NCBI RefSeq assembly: GCF_018398425.1
Contig: NZ_JADPMV010000002.1
Coordinates: 1,541,001-1,605,000 of the forward strand
Source: Pseudomonas lalucatii
GTDB lineage: Bacteria > Pseudomonadota > Gammaproteobacteria > Pseudomonadales > Pseudomonadaceae
DNA: 64,000 bases
Reading direction: 5' to 3'
Within the stretch, counting starts at the first letter, position 1. Every line of letters starts with the position of its first letter. Both the position numbers and the translations under genes were made by a program. Positions 1-9,164 of this stretch are shown here, one piece after another. The notes below the pieces were generated by a model. It saw only the letters and a list, made by a program, of their open reading frames with translations. It ran no database searches and was not told the DNA's origin.

Positions 1-833
1 GCTGGGCCGACATCGCCGCCACCACCGGCGTCGCCATGACCCTCACCGAGGGCCTGGGCTACCAGCCGCGCAAGATCATGGCCTCGGTACCCATCGCCTT
101 CACCGGCGTGAAGAACAGCCAGATCGACGTGTTCCTCGGCTACTGGGCGCCCTCCATGGACGCGGTGATCGAGCCCTTCACCAAGGACGGCGGCGTCAAG
201 GTGCTGCCCACCCCGAACCTGGAAGGCGCCAAGTACACCCTGGCGGTGCCCACCTACGCCGCCGACGCCGGCCTCAAGAGCTTCCAGGACATCGCCAAGT
301 TCAAGGACCAGCTGGGCGGCAAGATCTACGGCATCGAGCCGGGCAACGACGGCAACCTGCTGATCGAGCAGATGATCAAGGGCGACCAGTACGGCCTCGG
401 CGGCTTCCGCATGGTCGAGTCCAGCGAGGCCGGCATGCTGGTCCAGGTCCAGCGCGCCGTGCGCAAGAAGGAGCCGGTGGTGTTCCTCGGCTGGGCCCCG
501 CACCCGATGAACACCCAGTACGACATCACCTACCTGGCCGGTGGCGATGAGGTGTTCGGTCCCGACTTCGGCGCCGCCAAGGTCTACACCGTGGTACCGC
601 CGGACTACGAGGCACGCTGCGCCAACGTCGGCAAGCTGCTGAACAACCTGCAGTTCAGCGTCGAGATCGAAAGCCAGCTGATGGAGAAGGTGCTGGAGAA
701 GGAAGATCCCGCCGAGGTCGCCAAGAACTGGATCAAGGCCAACCCGGCCATGCTCGACAAGTGGCTCGCCGGCGTCACCACCTACGACGGCCAGGACGCC
801 GTCGCCGCCGTGAAGAAACACGTCGGCCTCTAA
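1..833 (+). CDS. Choline/glycine-betaine-type ABC transporter periplasmic binding protein (5' truncated by window)
   Basis: The reading frame is open from base 3, before the first in-frame ATG at 36, so the gene starts outside the window; about 277 residues are visible. The product resembles OpuAC/ProX-family binding proteins (ChoX/CaiX group) that capture quaternary ammonium compounds in the periplasm for an ABC importer. Visible family signs are WADIAATTGVAMTL near the start, an aromatic-rich DVFLGYWAPSMD segment, and VFLGWAPHPMN followed by TYLAGGDEVFGPDFG; the aromatic residues (W, Y, F) fit the cation-pi box of this family. The C terminus ends in a typical helical tail. No permease or ATPase gene follows, so any partners lie upstream. 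Exact substrate (choline, betaine or carnitine) is inferred, not proven. Confidence 0.85.
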   Translation, partial: WADIAATTGVAMTLTEGLGYQPRKIMASVPIAFTGVKNSQIDVFLGYWAPSMDAVIEPFTKDGGVKVLPTPNLEGAKYTLAVPTYAADAGLKSFQDIAKFKDQLGGKIYGIEPGNDGNLLIEQMIKGDQYGLGGFRMVESSEAGMLVQVQRAVRKKEPVVFLGWAPHPMNTQYDITYLAGGDEVFGPDFGAAKVYTVVPPDYEARCANVGKLLNNLQFSVEIESQLMEKVLEKEDPAEVAKNWIKANPAMLDKWLAGVTTYDGQDAVAAVKKHVGL

Positions 834-847
834 GCGCTGCCCCCCGC

Positions 848-880
848 AACGCCGCCCGAGCGGGCGGCGTTCGCCCTTCC
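848..880 (+). terminator. Stem-loop after the binding-protein gene
   Basis: A perfect 10-bp stem (AACGCCGCCC at 848-857 with GGGCGGCGTT at 862-871) and 4-nt loop lies 14 bases after the stop codon. The following tract is cgcccttcc, so the U-run is poor; it may be a weak intrinsic terminator or an mRNA 3'-end stabiliser. Confidence 0.5.
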
Positions 881-1010
881 ACACAACAGCCCCGCCCGCA
901 CGCCGGACGGTCCTTGCCCGTCCCTCCGCCATCGGCAATGATGAATACCCTCCCGGGTTGTCTCTTCCCGTCACCGGCCCCCCGCCGGGCCACGTGAAAG
1001 GAACCGCCGC

Positions 1011-2453
1011 ATGTTCGAGGCCTTCGCCGCCCTCAAGCGCCACTTCGCCGCCCTCCACTGCCGCGCCGAGCACTGGTCGCTGCGCTACGTGCGCCAGGAC
1101 CATCAGCAGCTGTGGGTGCGCAAGCAGGTCGCCGAGCCGCCACGCTTCGGCCGCGACGAGGGGGCGATGCTCAGCGTACGCAGCGCCGGGGTCGAGGCCT
1201 ATGCGGCGACCAGCGACCTGTCCCGCCAGGGCCTGCAGGCCGCCCTCGAACGGGCCGCCGAACTGGCGCGGCGCAGCGCCCCGCTGAGCCTGCTCGACCA
1301 GCGCGCCCTGGCGCCCTCCAGTGCCCGCGGCGAGTACCGTTCGCCCGGCTTCGAGCGGGCCTTTCCCACGCTCGCCGAGTGCTACCAGCTGCTGGCCGCC
1401 GAGTCGGCGGCGGTGCCCGCCGACCCGCGCCTGGTCAACTGGCGGGTCGGCCTCGAGTTGTGCGAGGTCGAGCAGCTCTACCTGAACAGCAGCGGCGCCG
1501 AGCTGAGCGCGCTGCAGCGCTTCGTCTACCCGCACCTCGGCGTCACCGCCCACGACGGCCACGACAGCCAGACCCGCCACCTCGGCGGCGCCCACCTCGG
1601 CCAGCAGGGCGGCGCCGAGGTGATCGAGCGCCTGGGCCTGGTCGGCGCCGCGCCGCGGGTCGCCGAGCAGGCCCTGCAGCTGCTGCTGGCGCCCAACACC
1701 CCGAGCGGCCCGCGCGACCTGCTGCTGATGCCCGACCAGATGATCCTGCAGCTGCACGAGTCCATCGGCCACCCCCTAGAGCTGGACCGCATCCTCGGCG
1801 ACGAACGCAACTTCGCCGGCACCAGCTTCGTCAGGCCCGAGGACTTCGGCCGCCTGCAGTACGGCTCCCGGCTGCTCAACGTGACCTTCGACCCGACCCT
1901 GCCCGAGGAGCTGGCCAGCTATGCCTTCGACGACGACGGCCAGCCGGCGCGCAAGGAGTACCTGATCCGCGACGGCCTGCTGCTGCGCCCCCTGGGCGGT
2001 GCCCTGTCGCAGCTGCGCAGCGGCCTGCCGGGCGTCGCCGGCAGCCGCGCCAGCAGCTGGAACCGCCCGCCCATCGACCGCATGGCCAACCTCAATATCG
2101 AGCCGGGCAGCCACAGCCTGGCGCAGCTGATCGGCGGCATCGAGCACGGCATCCTGATGGCCAGCAACAGGTCCTGGTCCATCGACGACGCGCGCAACAA
2201 GTTCCAGTTCGGCTGCGAGTGGGCTCAGCTGATCGAACGGGGCGAGCTGCGCGGGGTGGTCAAGAACCCCAATTACCGCGGTGTCTCCAGCCGGTTCTGG
2301 CGCTCGCTCAGCGCCGTCGGCGACGCCAGCACCCGGGAGGTGCTCGGCACCCCGCACTGCGGCAAGGGCGAGCCGAACCAGGTGGTGCGGGTCGGCCATG
2401 CCACCCCCGCCTGCGTGTTCGCCGCGGTCGACGTCTTCGGCGGAGCCGCCTGA
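1011..2453 (+). CDS. TldD-like metallopeptidase family protein
   Basis: A 480-residue TldD/PmbA-family protein. In the E. coli TldD/TldE complex the TldD subunit carries the zinc site and degrades unfolded peptides such as CcdA and the leader of microcin B17. The TldD-type motif HESIGH is present at residues 249-254 (HExxxH), followed by GDERNFAGTSFV, so this subunit should be catalytically competent. The downstream gene starts inside this stop codon (TGATG), so the two are translationally coupled and probably form a heterodimer. The sequence looks diverged from the canonical housekeeping TldD, and Pseudomonas genomes usually carry that pair elsewhere; I take this to be a paralogous pair, but cannot confirm it here. 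No RiPP precursor-like small ORF is evident next to it. Confidence 0.85.
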   Translation: MFEAFAALKRHFAALHCRAEHWSLRYVRQDHQQLWVRKQVAEPPRFGRDEGAMLSVRSAGVEAYAATSDLSRQGLQAALERAAELARRSAPLSLLDQRALAPSSARGEYRSPGFERAFPTLAECYQLLAAESAAVPADPRLVNWRVGLELCEVEQLYLNSSGAELSALQRFVYPHLGVTAHDGHDSQTRHLGGAHLGQQGGAEVIERLGLVGAAPRVAEQALQLLLAPNTPSGPRDLLLMPDQMILQLHESIGHPLELDRILGDERNFAGTSFVRPEDFGRLQYGSRLLNVTFDPTLPEELASYAFDDDGQPARKEYLIRDGLLLRPLGGALSQLRSGLPGVAGSRASSWNRPPIDRMANLNIEPGSHSLAQLIGGIEHGILMASNRSWSIDDARNKFQFGCEWAQLIERGELRGVVKNPNYRGVSSRFWRSLSAVGDASTREVLGTPHCGKGEPNQVVRVGHATPACVFAAVDVFGGAA

Positions 2454-3781
2454 TGCACGCCGCCCTCCCCCAGTTCCAGACCCTGGCCCAGTGGCTGGGC
2501 GACGCCCTGGCGCCTGGCGAGGACTTCAGCCTCGGCTATGCCGCCGAGCAGTCCGACTTCGTCCGTTTCAACCAGGCCCGGGTGCGCCAGGCCGGCCAGG
2601 TGCAGCAGACCAGCCTGGACCTGCGGCTGATCCGCGACGGCCGCCATGCCGAACAGCAGCTGAGCCTCAGCGGCGAGCCGCAGGTCGATCGCCAGCGCCT
2701 GGCCGAGGCCCTGCAGCGCCTGCGCGCGGTCCTGCCGCTGTTGCCGGCCGATCCCTACCTGCGCTTCAACCGCGAGCCCTGGCGCAGCCACAGCCTGCAG
2801 CTCACGGCGCTGCCGGACTGCGCCACGGTACTCGAGCAGGTCGTCCGCGAGGCCGCCGGCCTGGACCTGGTCGGCTTCTACGCCGCCGGCCCCGTCAGCC
2901 GCGGCTTCGCCAGCTCCAGCGGGGCCTTCGGCTGGCACCAGGCGAGCAGTTTCAACCTCGACTGGAGCCTGTTCCACGGCAACGGCCAGGCGGTCAAGGC
3001 GCAGTACGCCGGCCAGCACTGGCAACCCGACGCCTTCACCGCGCGGCTGCAGCAGGCCCGCGACCAGCTGGCCTACCTCGGCCGCCCCGCGCGCAGCCTG
3101 GCCCCCGGCGACTACCGCGCCTACCTGGCCCCCGCCGCCCTGCAGGAAGTGCTCGAGCTGCTCGGCTGGGGCGGCTTCTCCGCCAAGGCCCTGGCCGAGA
3201 AGGACAGCCCGCTGCAGCGCCTGCACGGCGGCGAGGCCCGCCTCAGCCCGCTGCTGCACCTGCACGAGCAGGTCAGCGGCTCGCTGCTGCCCGGTTTCTC
3301 CAGCGAGGGCTTCCCGCGCCGCGACCTGCAGCTGATCCGCGCCGGCCGCCCCGGGGAACCCCTGGTCAGCGCCCGCAGCGCCGCCGAATACGGCCTGCCG
3401 GGCAACGGCGCCAGTCCCTGGGAGGCGCCGAGCGCCCTGGTCATGGCCGGAGGCGAGCTGGCCCAGGCGCAGGTTCTCGAGCGTCTCGGCACCGGCCTGT
3501 ATATCGGCAACCTGTGGTACCTCAACTACTCCGACCGGCCCGCCGCGCGCATCACCGGCATGACCCGCTTCGCCAGCTTCTGGGTCGAGGACGGGCGCAT
3601 CCAGGCACCGCTGGCCAGCATGCGCTTCGACGACAGCCTGTACCGCCTGCTCGGCAGCCAGCTCGAGGCGCTGACCCGCGAGCGCGAGCTGAGCCTGGCC
3701 AGCAGCACCTACCGGCAGCGCCACAACGGCTCGAGCCTGTTGCCCGGCGCCCTGCTCGGCGGCCTGACCCTGACCCTGTAA
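2453..3781 (+). CDS. TldE/PmbA-like protein, partner of the adjacent TldD-like protein
   Basis: A 442-residue PmbA/TldE-family protein whose ATG overlaps the upstream stop by one base (TGATG), so I use this start. Family features are the N-terminal YAAEQSDFVRFNQARVRQAG segment and the C-terminal GTGLYIGNLWYLNYSDRPA and ITGMTRFASFWVEDG segments. It lacks a HExxxH motif, as expected for the non-zinc-binding subunit, which lines the peptide channel of the complex. The pair stands alone, with dbpA following after 86 bases. Family assignment is firm; the biological substrate is unknown. Confidence 0.85.
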   Translation: MHAALPQFQTLAQWLGDALAPGEDFSLGYAAEQSDFVRFNQARVRQAGQVQQTSLDLRLIRDGRHAEQQLSLSGEPQVDRQRLAEALQRLRAVLPLLPADPYLRFNREPWRSHSLQLTALPDCATVLEQVVREAAGLDLVGFYAAGPVSRGFASSSGAFGWHQASSFNLDWSLFHGNGQAVKAQYAGQHWQPDAFTARLQQARDQLAYLGRPARSLAPGDYRAYLAPAALQEVLELLGWGGFSAKALAEKDSPLQRLHGGEARLSPLLHLHEQVSGSLLPGFSSEGFPRRDLQLIRAGRPGEPLVSARSAAEYGLPGNGASPWEAPSALVMAGGELAQAQVLERLGTGLYIGNLWYLNYSDRPAARITGMTRFASFWVEDGRIQAPLASMRFDDSLYRLLGSQLEALTRERELSLASSTYRQRHNGSSLLPGALLGGLTLTL

Positions 3782-3867
3782 CGGCGGTACGCATTGTCGG
3801 CCGGGCGCGGCCGGCAACGCCGCGCCTGTTACACTGCGCGCCATTTCGTTTTTCGCAGGCTCCTACC

Positions 3868-5247
<1,380 letters not shown>

Positions 5248-5279
5248 GCCCCTCGTCGCAGCTGCCCGGAGGAGTTCTC

Positions 5280-6521
5280 GTGCGCAACATCCTGGTCATC
5301 GAAGACAGTCCGCTGGTCCTGAGGATTCTCGAACACCTGTTCCGCCAGGAACCCGAGCTGCAGCCCGTGTTCTGCGCGTCCCTGGCCGAGGCCGAGCTGA
5401 TGCTGGAAAGCTCGGCCCGGCTGTTCTTCGCCGCCATCGTCGACCTGCACCTGCCCGACGCACCGGGCGGCGAGAGCGTCGACCTGGTGATGCGCCACGG
5501 CCTGCCCTGTATCGTGCTCAGCGGCTCCTACGACGAGCAGCGGCGCGACCAGCTGCTGCTCAAGGGCGTGGTCGACTACGTGCTCAAGGAGAGCCAGCAC
5601 TCCTACGAGTACGCCTTCCGCCTGCTGCATCGCCTGGAAAGCAACAGCCGGGTGAAGATCCTCGTCGCCGAGGACTCCGACGCCACCCGCCAGTACATCC
5701 GCCACGTCCTGGCGCCCCACCGCTTCCAGCTGCTCGACGCCCGCGACGGCGACGAGACCCTGCGCATTCTCGAGCAGCAACCGGACATCGACCTGCTGGT
5801 GGTCGACCACAGCATGCCCGGCCTCAGCGGCTTCGAACTGGTCAAGCTGCTGCGGCAGAAGCTCAAGCGCCACGAGCTGATCATCATCGGCCTGTCCGCC
5901 GACGCCAAGGGCTCGCTCAGCGCCAAGTTCATCAAGCACGGTGCCGACGATTTCCTGCGCAAGCCGTTCTGCCCCGAGGAGCTGAACTGCCGGGTGATCT
6001 CGACCCTGGAGCGCCGCGACCTGCTGCGCGCGCTGAAACAGGCCGCGCAGTTCGACGCCCTCACCGGCCTGAACAACCGCCGGGCCTTCTACGAGCAGGC
6101 CCTCAGGCAGCTGCAGCGGGCCCAGCGCGACGGCCAGCGGCTCAGCGCGGCGATGATCGATCTGGACTTCTTCAAGCGCATCAACGACGGCCATGGCCAT
6201 GCCAGCGGCGACGCCGCCCTGGTCGCCTTCGCCCAGGCCTTTGCCGAGGCCTTCCCCGACGCCCTGGTCGGCCGCCTCGGCGGCGAGGAGTTCGCCTTGC
6301 TCAGCACGCGGGACGCCGGCGCCCTGGCCGTCGCCCTGGACCGCCTGCGCCAGCACTGCGCCGGCCTGCACTACGCCGCCGGCGCACCGCCGTTGTCGTT
6401 CAGTGCCGGGGTCTACGAGGGTGCGCCGGACAACCTCGAGCACCTGCTGCACCAGGCCGACCTGCGTCTCTACCAGGCCAAGCACCGGGGCCGCGGCCTG
6501 AGCGTCTGGCAACCGGCCTAG
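5280..6521 (+). CDS. Response regulator diguanylate cyclase (REC-REC-GGDEF)
   Basis: A 413-residue cytoplasmic signalling protein with two receiver domains and a C-terminal cyclase domain. REC1 (about 1-115) has acidic pocket residues ED and phospho-acceptor Asp55 (IVDLHLPDAPGG); REC2 (about 130-245) has acceptor Asp176 (VVDHSMPGLSG) and conserved Lys in RKPF. The GGDEF domain (about 255-410) has LTGLNNRRAFY and an intact active site GGEEF at 334-338, so it should make cyclic di-GMP. The usual inhibitory I-site RxxD five residues before the motif is replaced by FPDA, suggesting no product feedback. The GTG start is supported by GGAGGAG at 5268-5274. No cognate histidine kinase is adjacent. 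The stop overlaps the convergent next gene by four bases. Confidence 0.92.
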   Translation: MRNILVIEDSPLVLRILEHLFRQEPELQPVFCASLAEAELMLESSARLFFAAIVDLHLPDAPGGESVDLVMRHGLPCIVLSGSYDEQRRDQLLLKGVVDYVLKESQHSYEYAFRLLHRLESNSRVKILVAEDSDATRQYIRHVLAPHRFQLLDARDGDETLRILEQQPDIDLLVVDHSMPGLSGFELVKLLRQKLKRHELIIIGLSADAKGSLSAKFIKHGADDFLRKPFCPEELNCRVISTLERRDLLRALKQAAQFDALTGLNNRRAFYEQALRQLQRAQRDGQRLSAAMIDLDFFKRINDGHGHASGDAALVAFAQAFAEAFPDALVGRLGGEEFALLSTRDAGALAVALDRLRQHCAGLHYAAGAPPLSFSAGVYEGAPDNLEHLLHQADLRLYQAKHRGRGLSVWQPA

Positions 6522-7252
6522 AAGCCATGGCGGCGGAGGATCGCCGCATAGCTGCCATCGGCGCGCATCGCCGCGATGGCGCGGTCGAACGCCTCGGCGA
6601 TGCGCCTATGGTCGGGACGGCCGAGGCTCACCAGGATATGCAGGCCGTTCTCGCTGAGCGGCTGCGCGACGAACTCCAGGCGGTCGCGCACGTCGCGCAG
6701 GCCGCGGCCGAGGTGGTAGCGCGCGACGAACTCGTCCTCCGGCATCAGGTCCACCCGTCCGGCGGCGAGCATGCGCGCGCCACTCTGGAAACTGCCGACC
6801 CTGATCCTGGTGAGCCGCGCGTCGGCGTCGAATGCCGCTGAGTAGGCGTAGTCGCGCATCACCGCGATGCGGTAGGGATAGAGGTCGGCCAGCCTGGCGA
6901 ACGGCACCGTCGCGTCCCGCCGCCGCAGCAGGCGAATGCGATTGACCAGGTAGGGACGGGAAAAATAGCCGAAGCGGCTGCGTTCCTCGCTGTGCCAGGC
7001 GTTGATCAGCACGTCGTACTGAGCCTGGCGCAGGCCCTTCACGGCCCTGGCCCAGGGCATCTCGGCGTAATGCGTGGCATAGCCGGCCCGCGCCAGTGCG
7101 CTGCTGACCAGTTCCGATGCCAGCCCGTTGCCGGGCAGGTTCAGGTCGTTGAACGGCGGCCAGGGGCTGGCCACCAGGCGCAGCACCTCGGTGGCGGCGG
7201 CCGGCCAGCACAGCACCGCCAGCGACAAACACCAGGCACGCAATCCATTCAT
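6518..7252 (-). CDS. Periplasmic solute-binding protein, SBP_bac_3 family
   Basis: A 244-residue exported protein with a Sec signal peptide (MNGLRAWCLSLAVLCWPAAAT, cleavage after AAA/AT) and a family 3 binding-protein fold: VASPWPPFNDLNLPGNG, AEMPWARAVKGL and YDVLINAWHSEERSRFGYFS are typical of the short, solitary members common in Pseudomonas. No transporter permease is adjacent, so it may be a sensor-type or orphan binding protein rather than an uptake component. The ligand cannot be deduced. It runs convergent with the REC-REC-GGDEF gene, their stop codons overlapping. A second, related orphan binding protein lies at 34167-34958. Confidence 0.8.
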   Translation of the reverse strand: MNGLRAWCLSLAVLCWPAAATEVLRLVASPWPPFNDLNLPGNGLASELVSSALARAGYATHYAEMPWARAVKGLRQAQYDVLINAWHSEERSRFGYFSRPYLVNRIRLLRRRDATVPFARLADLYPYRIAVMRDYAYSAAFDADARLTRIRVGSFQSGARMLAAGRVDLMPEDEFVARYHLGRGLRDVRDRLEFVAQPLSENGLHILVSLGRPDHRRIAEAFDRAIAAMRADGSYAAILRRHGF

Positions 7253-7392
7253 GGCGGGCTGTCCAGGGCAAAGGAATGGTCAATACTAGCCGTCGTGCGT
7301 CATCGCGCCTATCGCAGCGGGGACCGGCCAGCACGCCGTTTGCGACATCCCCCGGGCTCAAGCGCCCCCATCGCCTACTCGAGGAGCCACCT

Positions 7393-7845
7393 ATGCAGTC
7401 CCTACGCCTGTTACTGAGCCTGACCCTGCTGGCCGGCGCCACCCTGGCCCAGGCCGCGGACGGGCTGGTCACGCTGAAGAGCCCGCACGACGCCGCCCGG
7501 ACCATGGCGCGCCTGGTGCAGCAGGTCGAGCAGCGCGGCCTCAGCCTGTTCGCCCGCATCGACCACGCCGCCGGCGCGGCCAGGATCGGCCGCCAGCTGC
7601 GCCCCACCGAGCTGCTGATCTTCGGCAACCCCCAGGGCGGCACGCCGCTGCTCGACTGCGCCCAGTCCGCGGGCATCGACCTGCCGCTCAAGGCCCTGGT
7701 CTGGGAGGACGCCTCGGCCCAGGTCTGGCTGGGCTACAACGACCCGGCCCATATCGCCGCGCGCCATGGCGCCGCCGACTGTCCGGCGGCGGCGCAGTTG
7801 CAGCAGGCCCTGGCGGCCATCGCCGCCGCAGTCGTCGCCCCCTGA
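7393..7845 (+). CDS. DUF302 family exported protein
   Basis: A 150-residue protein with a signal peptide (MQSLRLLLSLTLLAGATLAQAAD) and a DUF302 domain: MARLVQQVEQRGLSLFARIDHA, then LLIFGNPQGGTPLL and LPLKALVWEDASAQVWLGY are family hallmarks. The ATG at 7393 follows GAGGAG (7381-7386), deciding the start over the longer open frame. DUF302 proteins are found in many oxidative-stress or heme-related contexts, but their biochemical role is unproven. It is monocistronic here. Confidence 0.85.
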   Translation: MQSLRLLLSLTLLAGATLAQAADGLVTLKSPHDAARTMARLVQQVEQRGLSLFARIDHAAGAARIGRQLRPTELLIFGNPQGGTPLLDCAQSAGIDLPLKALVWEDASAQVWLGYNDPAHIAARHGAADCPAAAQLQQALAAIAAAVVAP

Positions 7846-7937
7846 GGTCGGGACCACGCCGGCCGGCCGCCATCGGGTAAGATGCGCGCTGTTTGCTGCC
7901 GCTCCGGCGGCGCCTGTCGGCTCGTGAGGAAGTGGCT

Positions 7938-9122
7938 GTGCTTGTGACTGAAGTGGTGATAGTCGGCGCCGGGGCCGCCGGCCTGATGTGTGCCCTGAGC
8001 GCCGCCGGACGCGGGCGCCGCGTGCTGCTGCTGGACCACGCCAACAAGGCCGGCAAGAAGATCCTGATGTCCGGCGGCGGGCGCTGCAACTTCACCAACC
8101 TGTACTGCGAGCCGGGCAACTTCCTCTCGGAGAACCCGCACTTCTGCAAGTCGGCCCTGGCCCGCTACAGCCAGTGGGACTTCATCGGCCTGGTGAGCAA
8201 GCACGGCGTGCCCTATCACGAGAAGAAGCTCGGCCAGCTGTTCTGCGACCACAGGTCCAGCGACATCCTCGAGATGCTGCTGGCCGAGTGCGCAGAGGCC
8301 GGCGTGGAGCTGCGCCTGAACACCTCGGTGGAGCAGATCGCCGCGCTCGCCCCCGGCTACCGCCTGCACACCAGCGCCGGGCCGGTGAACTGCGAGTCGC
8401 TGGTGATCGCCACCGGCGGCCTGTCGATTCCCACCCTGGGCGCCAGCGGCTTCGGCTACCAGGTGGCCCAGCAGTTCGGCCACACACTGCTGCCGACCCG
8501 CGCCGGCCTGGTGCCCTTCACCCTCACCGACCCGCAGCTCAAGGCCCTGTGCAGCGAGCTGTCCGGCACCTCGGTGGAGGACTGCCTGGTCAGCTGCAAC
8601 GGCCAGAGCTTCCGCGAGAACATCCTGTTCACCCACCGCGGCCTGTCGGGCCCGGCAATCCTGCAGATCTCCTCCTACTGGCAGCCAGGCGACAGCATCG
8701 CCATCGACCTGCTGCCGCATATCGACCTGCCCGACTGGCTGGCCGCCCAGCAGCGCGAGCGGCCGAACAGCGAACTGAAGACCCTGCTGGCCGAACTCTT
8801 CACCAAGAAGATGGCCGGGCTGCTGGCCGACAACTGGTTCGTCTCCAAGCCGATGAAGCAGTACACCCAGGGCGAGCTGCGCGCGATCGCCGAGAAGCTC
8901 GGCGACTGGCGCCTGGTACCGGCCGGCACCGAGGGCTACCGCACCGCCGAGGTGACCCTGGGCGGCGTCGACACCCGCGAGGTATCGTCCAAGACCCTGG
9001 AGTCGCTGAAGAGCCCGGGGCTGTATTTCATCGGCGAGGTGCTCGACGTCACCGGCCACCTCGGCGGCTTCAACTTCCAGTGGGCCTGGGCCTCTGGCTA
9101 CGCGGCGGCGCAGTATGTCTGA
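7938..9122 (+). CDS. HI0933/YhiN-family NAD(P)/FAD-dependent oxidoreductase
   Basis: A flavoprotein of about 394 residues. It begins with the dinucleotide-binding VIVGAGAAGLMCALSAA motif, followed by the family signature HANKAGKKILMSGGGRCNFTN, a second glycine-rich segment (VIATGGLSIPTLGASG) and the C-terminal YFIGEVLDVTGHLGGFNFQWA. These define the HI0933-like (YhiN) group of aminoacetone-oxidase-like flavoproteins of uncertain substrate. I favour the GTG at 7938 with AGGA at 7927-7930; GTG at 7932 or 7944 are alternatives. A TAAGAT box at 7877-7882 could be a -10. The next gene follows after 42 bases. Confidence 0.88.
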   Translation: MLVTEVVIVGAGAAGLMCALSAAGRGRRVLLLDHANKAGKKILMSGGGRCNFTNLYCEPGNFLSENPHFCKSALARYSQWDFIGLVSKHGVPYHEKKLGQLFCDHRSSDILEMLLAECAEAGVELRLNTSVEQIAALAPGYRLHTSAGPVNCESLVIATGGLSIPTLGASGFGYQVAQQFGHTLLPTRAGLVPFTLTDPQLKALCSELSGTSVEDCLVSCNGQSFRENILFTHRGLSGPAILQISSYWQPGDSIAIDLLPHIDLPDWLAAQQRERPNSELKTLLAELFTKKMAGLLADNWFVSKPMKQYTQGELRAIAEKLGDWRLVPAGTEGYRTAEVTLGGVDTREVSSKTLESLKSPGLYFIGEVLDVTGHLGGFNFQWAWASGYAAAQYV

Positions 9123-9164
9123 GCCGCTGCCACCCCGCCCCCCGTTCAAGGACCGACCCTGCGC

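Noticed and set aside
3794..3835. TTGTCG...TACACT as a sigma-70 promoter for dbpA
   Set aside because: The spacing is 30 bases, too long for a -35/-10 pair; only the -10-like box is plausible.
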